25,932 nt of DNA, from positions 1 through 25,932 of the forward strand of contig DNIF01000262.1 in NCBI GenBank assembly GCA_003485715.1, given 5' to 3'. A program made the position numbers and the translations under genes. Numbering within the stretch: the stretch's first letter is position 1; the number at the start of each line of letters is the position of its first letter. Below, piece after piece: positions 16,266 to 23,925 of this stretch. This stretch comes from Gammaproteobacteria bacterium (GTDB taxonomy: Bacteria; Pseudomonadota; Gammaproteobacteria; UBA7966). The notes beneath the pieces were generated by a model. That model was not told where the DNA came from. It worked only from the letters and a program-made list of their open reading frames with translations, and made no database searches.

Positions 16266-17594
16266 ATGGAAAGAATGATTGCGTTCGCTTCGCGCCGCTG
16301 CGAGCACGGGAGTGCGGGCGCGTCCCGGGCTATGCGTATCGGCAAGATATGGCCCCTGGCATTGCTTGCCGCTGCGACTTACTCTGGAACGGCGGTTTCT
16401 GCTGACGAGCCCGCCCTGTCGCATGCAGTCGTGCTGTCCGGGCTCGAGGCACCGTGGGACATGGCCTTCCTGCCCGATGGAACGATGTTCTTTACCGAGA
16501 AGTGTCGTGGGCTGTCGGTACGGTTGCCGACGGGCACCGTGAACCCGCTGCTCGGCATGAAGGACTCCAAGGGCTTCCCCGAGACGGCAGGTGATCTCTT
16601 CTGCAGTGGGCAGGCAGGCATGAATGGTGTCGCGGTCGATCCGGACTTCGCCACCAATCGCTTTGTCTACGTGTACTCGACATCGGATCTGTCGAGTCCC
16701 GGTAGCAATCGTGTGCTGCGTCTGACCGTCAGCGCCGACGCGAGCAAGGTGTCGGGACGCACCGACATCGTCGCGGACATCCCCTACAAGCCGGCTGCGA
16801 CCAACCATCCGTTTGGCGGGCCCGGCGCACACAACGGCGGGCGTCTGCGCTTCAGTCCGGGCGATGGCTTCCTGTATGTGACGACGGGTGACACCCACCA
16901 CGGTGAGGTGCCGCAAAGCCCGACCCGCATCGGCGGCAAGGTGCTGCGTATCGACCGCGACGGCAAGGCCGCACCGGGCAACAAGGCTCCGGAGGGCTTC
17001 GACCCGCGCGTTTTCACCTACGGCCATCGCAATCCACAGGGCATCACCTTCCGTCCCGGCACCCATCAGCCGTTCACGGCTGAACACGGTCCCTGGCATT
17101 CGGATGAGGTGACGGCCCTCAAGGCAGGTGGTAATGGCGGCTGGGACCCGCGGCCGAAACTGGGTGCCCGTGGCGACTGCCCTGACAACTACTGTGGTTA
17201 CGAGCCGAACCAGATGGAAGCAGTCGATCCGAAGGTCAGGTCGGCTTACATGCCGATGACTGATCTCGCGCGTTTCCCTGAGGCCATGAAGCCGGCCTGG
17301 AGCAACGACGGCATGTCCCAGGGCTTGTCCTCCGGTTTGTTCCTCACTGGCCCGCAGTGGAAGGGCTGGGATGGCCGGATGATGATCTCCTATCTGGGCA
17401 TCGGGATTCACGGTACACCGGTCGGAACCCGGCTCGATGTGCTCGAGATCAGCGCCGACGGCGCTTCGGCAACTCGCAGCACGGTGGCTCTGCCGATGCC
17501 CGCTCGCCGCTTCCGTTCTCTCGTGCAGGGACCGGAGGGGAATCTCTACGTGGCCACCGACGAAGGTGAGATCCTGCAGTTGACTCCAAAGTAA
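16266..17594 (+). CDS. PQQ-dependent aldose/glucose dehydrogenase-like protein, secreted
   Basis: Member of the soluble glucose/sorbosone dehydrogenase family, a six-bladed beta-propeller that oxidises aldoses using PQQ in the periplasm. It has 442 residues from the chosen start. Visible family marks are APWDMAFLPDG (62-72), the catalytic-His motif GAHNGGRLRFSPGDG (about 187-201), RIGGKVLRIDRDG, TYGHRNPQGITF and LVQGPEGNLYVATDEGEI near the end. A signal-peptide core, IWPLALLAAATYSGTAVSA, ends near residue 46. The ATG at 16266 is preferred because GGGAGAGAG lies just upstream, although it gives a long basic n-region. The ATG at 16332 would give a standard signal peptide. No PQQ biosynthesis genes are in the window, so cofactor supply is unknown. 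Confidence 0.88.
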   Translation: MERMIAFASRRCEHGSAGASRAMRIGKIWPLALLAAATYSGTAVSADEPALSHAVVLSGLEAPWDMAFLPDGTMFFTEKCRGLSVRLPTGTVNPLLGMKDSKGFPETAGDLFCSGQAGMNGVAVDPDFATNRFVYVYSTSDLSSPGSNRVLRLTVSADASKVSGRTDIVADIPYKPAATNHPFGGPGAHNGGRLRFSPGDGFLYVTTGDTHHGEVPQSPTRIGGKVLRIDRDGKAAPGNKAPEGFDPRVFTYGHRNPQGITFRPGTHQPFTAEHGPWHSDEVTALKAGGNGGWDPRPKLGARGDCPDNYCGYEPNQMEAVDPKVRSAYMPMTDLARFPEAMKPAWSNDGMSQGLSSGLFLTGPQWKGWDGRMMISYLGIGIHGTPVGTRLDVLEISADGASATRSTVALPMPARRFRSLVQGPEGNLYVATDEGEILQLTPK

Positions 17595-17614
17595 GGGTTC
17601 TTGGCCACAAGCCC

Positions 17615-17646
17615 GCCCTCTCCCCGCGTTCGGGTGGGGAGAGGGC
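17615..17646. terminator. Perfect 11-base inverted repeat between convergent genes
   Basis: GCCCTCTCCCC (17615-17625) and GGGGAGAGGGC (17636-17646) pair perfectly around a 10-base loop, GCGTTCGGGT. It lies 20 bases after the dehydrogenase stop and 50 bases beyond the convergent pgi stop, so it fits a bidirectional terminator, though it lacks a T-tract. The sequence also resembles the dispersed CCCTCTCCC...GGGAGAGGG repeats found in many gammaproteobacterial genomes. Confidence 0.6.
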
Positions 17647-17695
17647 GAAGTTGAGGCAGTCGGCTCGGGGTCCCACGAGCGACACAGCTCGGGCC

Positions 17696-19318
17696 TCAGC
17701 GCAGATTGCGATAGCGTGCGACCCAGGTGGCGACACTCCCGGTACCCGTGAGGTCGTCGGTCGATGCGCGCAGGGCCGTCACCAGCGAGCCGGCGATCTG
17801 CTTGCCGAGTTCCACGCCCCACTGATCGAAGGGATTGATGCCCCAGATCACGGCCTGCGTGTAAGTGCGATGTTCGTAGAAGGCGAGCAGTGCGCCGAGG
17901 GTTTCCGGCAGCAGGCGGTCCATGACGATCAGGTTGACCGGCCGGCGCCCACTGAAGGAACGGTGAGGCAGTTGCCGAGCAAGCGTTGCTGCATCGAGGC
18001 CACATGTCGCTAACGCCTGCCGCGTGGCCTCCGGATCGAGCCCGGTGGCGAACGCCTCTGCCTGGGCGAGACAGTTGGCAACCAACAGATCCTGCCGCTC
18101 GAGGTCCTCTCCCAGCATCGGTAGCAGCGGAAGAATGAGGTCTACCGGGGTCACGAGCGTGCTCTGATGCAGATGCTGGAAGTAGGCATGCTGCCCTGAT
18201 GTGCCACAACTGCCCCAGATAACGGGACCGGTTGCGAGCGCACAGGCCTCGCCATCGGCGGTGACACTTTTTCCGTTGCTCTCCATGTCGAGTTGTTGCA
18301 GCCAGGCTGGTAGCAGGGAGAGCCGCTCGCTGTAAGGCACGATTGCATGGCTGCGGCGCCCGAGCAGATTGATCTGCCAGATGCCGAGCAACCCGGCCAG
18401 GGCTGGGAGGTTCGCTTCCCAGGGGGCCTCACGGAAGTGACGATCCATCGCCTCGGCTCCAGCGAGCAGGCGGTTGAAGCCATTCAACCCGACTTGCAAC
18501 GCAATCGGCAGGCCGACGCTCGACCACAGCGAGTAACGTCCCCCCACCCAGTCGCGGAAGGTCAGGATCTGCGGTTCCGCCACGCCGAAGGCACGTGCCT
18601 CGGCCGGGCGGGCCGTGATGGCGATGAAGCGTTCCAGCGCCGCCTGTCGAGGCACTGCCTTGCTCTGCTCGAGCCAGGCAAGGGCGGCTTCGGCGTTGGT
18701 GCGGGTCTCCATGGTGGCGAAGGTCTTGGAAACCACCACGAATCGGCAACGCCCGGGGTCGACCCGCGGGAGCACCCGATCGAGCGCGTGCGGATCGACG
18801 TTGGCGACGAAGTGCAAGGTGTAGCGCGGATCCCCGACCGGCGCCAAGGCCTGACAAACGAGTTCGGGACCAAGCTGCGAACCACCGATGCCGAGGATGA
18901 CGACGTCCAGCGGTGCCGTCGCATCTTCCGCCGCGCGGTCGAGGCTGTGCACCATCCTCGCAAGCTGGGCCCGCTCGGCCGTGATCGTCGCGCGCACATC
19001 CTCGCCGTCCACCTGCAACGTGGCCGTCGAACTACAGCGCAGCGCCGTGTGCAGCGCCGGGCGGTCTTCACTCTGATTGACGTGCAGACCGCTGTACATG
19101 GCTGCGATGGCCGAGCGCAGGTCAGCGGCCTCGGCCAACGCCGCAAGTGCCTCCACAGCCGCCTCGTCTAGCCCTTGACGGGCAAAGTCGAGCGTCAGTC
19201 CGGCGGCCTCGATCTGCTGGAGTTCCAACCGGGTTGCATCCAGATCCAGTGGTGCACTGGCCAAGCGTTCACGGTGCTGCTGCAGACGGGACCAGGCAGG
19301 CGAGAGGTCGGGGCGCAT
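17696..19318 (-). CDS. pgi: Glucose-6-phosphate isomerase
   Basis: Interconverts glucose-6-phosphate and fructose-6-phosphate in the cytosol. It has 540 residues, near the E. coli length of 549. The phosphate-binding SIS region is seen in VILGIGGSQLGPELV (140-154) and VVVSKTFATMETRTNAE (194-210). The first signature region contains VGGRYSLWSSVGLPI. The catalytic glutamate is in QLDMESNGKSV (E346), the ring-opening histidine in GTSGQHAYFQ (H377), and the catalytic lysine in GVELGKQIAG (K506). All essential residues are present. About 160 bases separate it from the LysM-protein gene upstream on the same strand. That gap holds two imperfect copies of CGGTTnCCCA (near 19406 and 19446) but no clear promoter. 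It converges with the dehydrogenase gene. Confidence 0.97.
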   Translation of the reverse strand: MRPDLSPAWSRLQQHRERLASAPLDLDATRLELQQIEAAGLTLDFARQGLDEAAVEALAALAEAADLRSAIAAMYSGLHVNQSEDRPALHTALRCSSTATLQVDGEDVRATITAERAQLARMVHSLDRAAEDATAPLDVVILGIGGSQLGPELVCQALAPVGDPRYTLHFVANVDPHALDRVLPRVDPGRCRFVVVSKTFATMETRTNAEAALAWLEQSKAVPRQAALERFIAITARPAEARAFGVAEPQILTFRDWVGGRYSLWSSVGLPIALQVGLNGFNRLLAGAEAMDRHFREAPWEANLPALAGLLGIWQINLLGRRSHAIVPYSERLSLLPAWLQQLDMESNGKSVTADGEACALATGPVIWGSCGTSGQHAYFQHLHQSTLVTPVDLILPLLPMLGEDLERQDLLVANCLAQAEAFATGLDPEATRQALATCGLDAATLARQLPHRSFSGRRPVNLIVMDRLLPETLGALLAFYEHRTYTQAVIWGINPFDQWGVELGKQIAGSLVTALRASTDDLTGTGSVATWVARYRNLR

Positions 19319-19478
19319 GGGGACAGGGATCGGCTCGATGAAGGGAAGCCAAGGATACCTGTGAGGAGTGGCTGCCGGGCGAGGCGCGGTGGACGTTCCA
19401 TCGCACGGTTACCCAAGGGCTATGCACGGCACTGGATTGCGTTCCCGGTTGCCCAGGGTGCCGATCACGCCCGGCCAA

Positions 19479-21077
19479 TCATTCCGTTCCGACTGGGTTC
19501 TGCGGACGAAAGTAGTCGTGGATCGAATTCAGCTCGGCTGGCGAGAAGGCCACGATGACCAGTTCTTGTCCAGGCTGGATAAGGTGCGGATTGCGCCCCA
19601 TGCGACTGTTCTCGAAGTTGTAGACGAGGGAGGCGTCCACCTTGCGAGCGATCATTCGTCCGAGAAAGGAACTCCTCCTGCCGTCGAGCTCGTCGGCGTC
19701 GGCGGGGATCTGGATAGTGACCAGATCTTCTGCCCCTGCGGGGCCAAGCCGTAGCCCGCGGGCAAAGGTATTGGTCAGCCCGAACTGCACGATCCCCCAG
19801 ATCCCCTGGTCATCCTCGGGCTGTACGGTGCGCACGTAGTACAGCGTGTCGGGCCCACTGGCCTCGGCACCCAGCAGCTCGCCGAGGGTGACGACCCGCT
19901 CTGCGGCTGCCCCGCTGACGACCTCGACCTCCGTGCTGGCACCCTTGGTTGCGAGCGTCGAGAGGGTGGTTCGCTCGAGTGTCTCACTGCGCGTGAGCAC
20001 GCGGATCGTGGCATCGGCATTGATGAAGGCCCCCGACGCCAGGATCCCGATCAGCGGCAGTTCCTGCGGCGGACCATTGTCGTTCACGACAGTGAAGGGG
20101 GCCTTCGGGTCGATGCCCGCACTGGACATGGTCCGGCTCAGTCTTGCTAGCAGTGCGGGGTCATCCCGGGCCGGAGAGGTGACGATGACAGTGGGCGAAG
20201 CTGGTGTAAGCGAGTTCCGGGGAACTGCGGATGTAGCGATGGGTTGCCCTTGGTCGGGAATGGAGACGCTCCGCGGCCCTGACTCAACCGGCCTTGCGGG
20301 CAGGACCGATGATGGCGCAGTGGCAACCGGCCGAGCGGCAGTCGAGGAGGTCTGCTGAGCAGCCTCGGCGACCATCGTCCGCAGGTCGGTGGCCAGCGCC
20401 GTAAGGGTTCTTGGCCCGGTAACACCGGTCGCCGGCGGGGCTACGGCGGCCTCCTGCAACAGATCGACGAGACGCCGGGGCAACTCCGCGGTGGTCTCCT
20501 GCCGTATCGTGATTTCGGCTTCCCCGCGGTGACCGTGACGTTCACTCAGCTCCGCCACGCTGACGCGCTCGGTGATCGGTGGCGCCGGCAGCAGGAGCGG
20601 GGTGGCTACGCCAACAAAGCCTTCCGCCGTACGCGCCTCCACCGGGACAGCGGTATTGGTTGCGAGCACGCGCGTCGCCACATCTGCTCGCAGTGGTTCG
20701 GCCACAGCGGCGCCCGGTGGTGCCGACGAAGCGGGCTCCGCAGCCGCCAGGTGGTGCTTTTGCAGTGTCTGCGCCGGGCCTGACCCGTCTGGCATCGGCG
20801 CCTCGAGCAGACCCAGCTGGACGAGGGGTGCATCGACCAGCGGATCTGCCGCTGGTGTGGTGGGCATTTCCCTGACTGCCGCAGTGTGGTCCTGCGGCAG
20901 CAGTGCGGGCAGGCCCCAGAAGCCGAGGCCGGCCACAACGAGGCCGAGGACGCCCGCCCCGATTAGCCAGTCGGCCAGATCGCCGCCGATGGTACGGCTA
21001 GCGCCGTGAGAGGCTCTGGTCGCTGTTGCCTTCATCGAGTCCTGCGGCTCCGGCCTGTTGGCGCGGCCCCGGAACAT
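19479..21077 (-). CDS. Single-pass membrane protein with long Pro/Ala linker and C-terminal LysM-like module
   Basis: 532 residues. One transmembrane helix lies at about 36-60 after a short basic N-terminus, so most of the chain is probably periplasmic. Residues about 60-310 are rich in Ala, Pro, Thr and Val, with no recognised fold. The C-terminal part (about 413-510) begins YYVRTVQPEDDQGIWGIVQFG and ends VYNFENSRMGRNPHLIQPGQELVIV. These match the first and last thirds of a LysM domain, with roughly 45 extra residues between them. LysM modules usually bind peptidoglycan, and the function here is not known. It starts 39 bases after the CBS-protein stop, so the two are probably one transcript. 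The ATG at 21077 has a weak ribosome site. The ATG at 21035 (MKATATRASHG), preceded by AGGA, is an equal alternative. Confidence 0.75.
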   Translation of the reverse strand: MFRGRANRPEPQDSMKATATRASHGASRTIGGDLADWLIGAGVLGLVVAGLGFWGLPALLPQDHTAAVREMPTTPAADPLVDAPLVQLGLLEAPMPDGSGPAQTLQKHHLAAAEPASSAPPGAAVAEPLRADVATRVLATNTAVPVEARTAEGFVGVATPLLLPAPPITERVSVAELSERHGHRGEAEITIRQETTAELPRRLVDLLQEAAVAPPATGVTGPRTLTALATDLRTMVAEAAQQTSSTAARPVATAPSSVLPARPVESGPRSVSIPDQGQPIATSAVPRNSLTPASPTVIVTSPARDDPALLARLSRTMSSAGIDPKAPFTVVNDNGPPQELPLIGILASGAFINADATIRVLTRSETLERTTLSTLATKGASTEVEVVSGAAAERVVTLGELLGAEASGPDTLYYVRTVQPEDDQGIWGIVQFGLTNTFARGLRLGPAGAEDLVTIQIPADADELDGRRSSFLGRMIARKVDASLVYNFENSRMGRNPHLIQPGQELVIVAFSPAELNSIHDYFRPQNPVGTE

Positions 21078-21116
21078 GCAGTTCCATCTGCGCGTCTGCC
21101 GGCCTCCCCCCTCAGG

Positions 21117-21554
21117 TCAGGCCACACCGGCAATGTAGTTCTCGAGTTGGTGGATGAGCTGGTCTTGGTCATTGATGATGCAGCGCATGAGATCCTTGGA
21201 GGAAATGATGCCTACCAGATCCTCACCGTCGATCACCGGCAAGTGCCGGATGCCGTGGCTGGACATACGCCGCATGCATTCGTCCACCGAGGTGTTGGGG
21301 GTCACGGTGACGACCGGCCAGGTCATGATCTCCGCCACCCGCGTGACTTTGGACGAACGATCCCTGAGCGCGATTTTGCGGGTGTAGTCGCGCTCGGAGA
21401 GCATGCCGACCAGGCGACCATTCTCGGTTACTGGCAGCGCGCCAATTCCGTGATCGGCCATCACGGCGATGGCCTCGAAGACGATACTTTCCGGGGTGGT
21501 TGTCCAGACCACGCTGCTTTTGGCGCGCAGCACGTCAGCGACTCGGGTCGTCAT
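21117..21554 (-). CDS. Two-CBS-domain protein (IMPDH-like CBS pair)
   Basis: Small cytosolic protein of 145 residues made almost entirely of a CBS pair (Bateman module), at about residues 8-63 and 74-126. The first repeat contains GIGALPVTENGRLVGMLSERD and the second contains GIRHLPVIDGEDLVGIISSKD, both with the usual G-x-LPV-x-G-x-LVG pattern. Such stand-alone modules generally bind adenine nucleotides and act as energy or redox sensors. The ligand here is not known. The start is the ATG at 21554, supported by GGGGAGG at 21564-21570 on the minus strand, 9 bases before the codon. The open frame extends further upstream but without family similarity. It lies 39 bases upstream of the LysM-like protein gene and is divergent from the second kinase gene. 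Confidence 0.9.
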   Translation of the reverse strand: MTTRVADVLRAKSSVVWTTTPESIVFEAIAVMADHGIGALPVTENGRLVGMLSERDYTRKIALRDRSSKVTRVAEIMTWPVVTVTPNTSVDECMRRMSSHGIRHLPVIDGEDLVGIISSKDLMRCIINDQDQLIHQLENYIAGVA

Positions 21555-21889
21555 GATACTCGGCCTCCCCTCGGGGTCCGGCGGTTCCGGCCTCATGTCA
21601 GGCGGATTCCGCAGCCCTTGTAACGTGGATGGATGGCCCCGGTTATGGCCCGGGGTCCGACGGTGGAACGTGAAAACCGGATTGCGCCACTTCGGCGCGC
21701 CGTTCTGGACGAGTGTGGCACCCGGATCCGGCGGGTACAATGTGCGACGCACAAGCCGACCGCCCTGGCTGCCGATCATGATGTATTTCGCGTCTGGTGC
21801 CCGCCGGACCGGCGAGAGCCCAGCCCCGACTGTCTCCCGCCAGCTCCGTTCATCTACCATCCGCCGGCTGATGCTGAGCCGGCAATGCC
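21555..21889. other. 335-base divergent intergenic region between the CBS gene and kinase 2
   Basis: No gene is supported here, although frames stay open on both strands because of base composition. It must contain the promoters of both divergent units. A hairpin CCCCGG-TTATGGC-CCGGGG lies at 21637-21655. TACAAT at 21736-21741 resembles a -10 box, but no -35 match sits at the right distance. CCCCTCGGGG (21567-21576) overlaps the ribosome site of the CBS gene on the other strand. Confidence 0.4.
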
Positions 21890-23200
21890 ATGCCTGAGGT
21901 CCCCGTGAACGACCAGTCTCCACCGAGCAAGCTCGGCAAGTACGACGTCATCCGCGAACTCAACCGTGGGGCCATGGGCATCGTGTACCTGGGCCATGAC
22001 CCATTCGTGAATCGCCCGGTGGCGATCAAGGTCGCTCTGAATGAGGCCCTGGATCACCCCGAGTCCGGGGCGTCCTACCGACGCATGTTCTTCAACGAGG
22101 CCCATGCGGCGGGCCGCTTGCGGCATCCGAACATCGTCGCCATTTACGACGCGGGTGTAGAGGGCGAGACCTGCTACATCGTGATGGAGTACGTCCCGGG
22201 CAGTTCCACGCTCCGTGACCACATCCGCGCCGAGCATCTGCTGCCGCTGCCTGTGGTGGTCGAGATCGTCTACAAGTGTGCGCGCGCGCTCGACTACGCC
22301 CATCGGCAAGGTGTCGTGCATCGCGACATCAAACCGTCGAACATCCTGCTCACCGAGGAGCAGGACGTGAAGATCGGCGACTTCAGCATCGCTCACATAA
22401 GCAAGCTCGATGACACCGGCACCATGCCCATGGGCATGGCAGGATCACCCCGCTACATGTCGCCGGAGCAGATCAACGAGGACTACATCACCCATCACAC
22501 CGATCTGTTCTCGTTGGGGCTCATCGCGCACGAGCTCCTTACTGGGAGGCACGCCTTTCCTGCCGAGAGCTTCTCGCGGCTGGTGCAGAAAATCCTCTAT
22601 GAAGATCCGCTGCCCTTGCGCGAACTCAGGCCCGATCTGCCGGCAACCCTGACGGCCGTCATCGAGAGGGCGTTGGTGAAGGATCGAGCGCTGCGCTGGC
22701 AATCGGGCGACGACCTGGCCAGCGCACTGAACGAGGCCTTCACGGAGATCCTGGAGCGACCAGTACGCGAGGTCTCGGATCAGGAGCGCTTCGACTCCAT
22801 CGCACGCCTTGAATTCTTCCATGGATTTCCTGCGCAGGAGCTCTGGGAGATCGTGCGCGCGGGTTCGTGGTTCGAGTTCATCGATGGTGAGTCCATCATC
22901 GTCGAAGGGGAGCTGGATGACTCTTTTTTCGTCATTACCGAGGGCGCGGTGGAAGTTTGCAAGAACGCTCGATCGCTGCGCGAACTCGGTCCGGGCGATT
23001 GCTTTGGCGAGATGGGTTATCTAGCCCGGATCAAGCGCACGGCCTCCATCGTCGCACGCGAGCGCACCTGCCTGCTGAAGCTCAATGCCGGCGTCATCAA
23101 TCGTGTGTCGCTCAACTGTCAGGTGCGTTTCCTGAAAGTCTTCCTGCGCACACTGATTCATCGTCTCTCAGTGACCAGCGATCGCGTTGCGCAGGATTGA
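21890..23200 (+). CDS. Ser/Thr protein kinase with C-terminal cyclic-nucleotide-binding domain (paralogue 2)
   Basis: A 436-residue paralogue of the protein encoded at 8808, with the same domain order and no membrane segment. The kinase domain is at about 18-285: glycine loop NRGAMGIVY (first glycine replaced by N), VAIK lysine K47, helix-C glutamate E70, HRDIKPSN (D146, N151), DFS (164-166) in place of DFG, and GSPRYMSPEQ. The CNB domain is at about 305-425. Its cassette CFGEMGYLARIKRTASI places Glu374 and Arg383 nine residues apart, as in PKA-type cyclic-nucleotide sites. The ATG at 21890 is annotated. A GTG at 21905 preceded by GAGGT is possible. It stands alone on its strand, divergent from the CBS/LysM pair and convergent with the unknown membrane-protein gene. 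Ligand and substrates are unknown. Confidence 0.88.
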   Translation: MPEVPVNDQSPPSKLGKYDVIRELNRGAMGIVYLGHDPFVNRPVAIKVALNEALDHPESGASYRRMFFNEAHAAGRLRHPNIVAIYDAGVEGETCYIVMEYVPGSSTLRDHIRAEHLLPLPVVVEIVYKCARALDYAHRQGVVHRDIKPSNILLTEEQDVKIGDFSIAHISKLDDTGTMPMGMAGSPRYMSPEQINEDYITHHTDLFSLGLIAHELLTGRHAFPAESFSRLVQKILYEDPLPLRELRPDLPATLTAVIERALVKDRALRWQSGDDLASALNEAFTEILERPVREVSDQERFDSIARLEFFHGFPAQELWEIVRAGSWFEFIDGESIIVEGELDDSFFVITEGAVEVCKNARSLRELGPGDCFGEMGYLARIKRTASIVARERTCLLKLNAGVINRVSLNCQVRFLKVFLRTLIHRLSVTSDRVAQD

Positions 23201-23201
23201 A

Positions 23202-23224
23202 GCAGCCGCCGGGTGGCGAGCTGC
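23202..23224 (+). terminator. Hairpin just after kinase 2
   Basis: GCAGCCGCC and GGCGAGCTGC form a 9-base stem with one bulged A and the loop GGGT. It begins two bases after the kinase stop codon. There is no T-run after it, so assignment as a terminator rests on position and stability. Confidence 0.4.
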
Positions 23225-23293
23225 GGGAATCGATCCTGTTGCGAGGACGGAAAGGGGAGTGTCGCCCGAGGGCACACAGCAAGGGTCTGTTGC

Positions 23294-23890
23294 TCAGCCG
23301 CCTGCGCCGAAGATGAGTCTGAGCAAACCCCCGATGACCAGAATCACGCCAAGTGCGAAGGTGGCCAAAATGGCGCCTGCGGCCGCGATGATCCACGAGG
23401 GCGAGACCAGCGAGCCGACGCCGCTTGCATGCAGACCGCGAAAGCGACGCATGCCGCGGTAGCTGTGCAGAAGGGTCACACGCTCGCCAAAGTGGTCGGA
23501 GAATACCTGCATCACCAGCCCCTCCTCACCCGGATTGGCACCGACCCGGCGCAGTCGCTCCGGCAGATCACGCATCCGCGCGAAGCGCAGGGTCCAGGCC
23601 GCGAGTACGAACGCCGGGACGAGACAAACGGCAAGCAGTAACCAGCCGGGCGGGCCACCGGCTATCACCTGAGCGACCGCGCTGCCGATGCCAGCGGACA
23701 CCAGGGTAAGCACTGCCAGCGTAAGCAGGAGGCGATGCCAGATCTCGCGCCACCAGCGCTCGAGCCGCGCGTGCAACTGCAGGGCCGGGTCGTGCGGGTC
23801 GTCCTCAGGGCGGAGCACTTCGTCAGCCTCGCGCACACCTTCGTTGCGCACGGGGGCATCTGGGCGTCTGGAAGATGGGTCCTGCTGCAT
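23294..23890 (-). CDS. Unknown small integral membrane protein downstream of kup
   Basis: I do not recognise this 198-residue protein. The first 50 residues are polar and acidic (many D, E, R and P). They are followed by hydrophobic segments at about 53-77 and 82-103, a charged soluble stretch of about 60 residues (105-162, containing VMQVFSDHFGERVTLLHSY), and a long hydrophobic C-terminal segment (165-195) that could be one or two helices. The chain ends with GAGG. The start ATG lies 35 bases after the kup stop, so it is probably the second gene of a kup transcript. It converges with kinase 2. The real coding status is supported by spacing, hydrophobic pattern and length, not by a known family. 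Confidence 0.7.
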   Translation of the reverse strand: MQQDPSSRRPDAPVRNEGVREADEVLRPEDDPHDPALQLHARLERWWREIWHRLLLTLAVLTLVSAGIGSAVAQVIAGGPPGWLLLAVCLVPAFVLAAWTLRFARMRDLPERLRRVGANPGEEGLVMQVFSDHFGERVTLLHSYRGMRRFRGLHASGVGSLVSPSWIIAAAGAILATFALGVILVIGGLLRLIFGAGG

Positions 23891-23925
23891 GGATGCTTGC
23901 CGGTGTGGGGGGCGGGTAGGGTCGC

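Noticed and set aside
17591..17606. 16-base exact match GTAAGGGTTCTTGGCC, repeated at 20401-20416
   Set aside because: One copy spans a stop codon and the other is within the LysM-protein gene. A single 16-base match could occur by chance in 26 kb, and the flanks do not match.
16239..18209. A 656-codon open frame on the minus strand, antisense to the sugar dehydrogenase and the end of pgi
   Set aside because: It overlaps two well-supported genes, its translation is Arg/Ala/Pro/His-rich with no domain, and long antisense frames are expected in high-GC coding DNA.
21736..21741. TACAAT as a promoter -10 box for kinase 2
   Set aside because: No acceptable -35 element 16-18 bases upstream; too weak to list as a promoter.
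21555..21923. N-terminal extension of the CBS protein to 21923
   Set aside because: The extra 123 residues are Arg/Pro-rich, overlap the start of kinase 2 and show no similarity to CBS proteins. A strong ribosome site supports the ATG at 21554.
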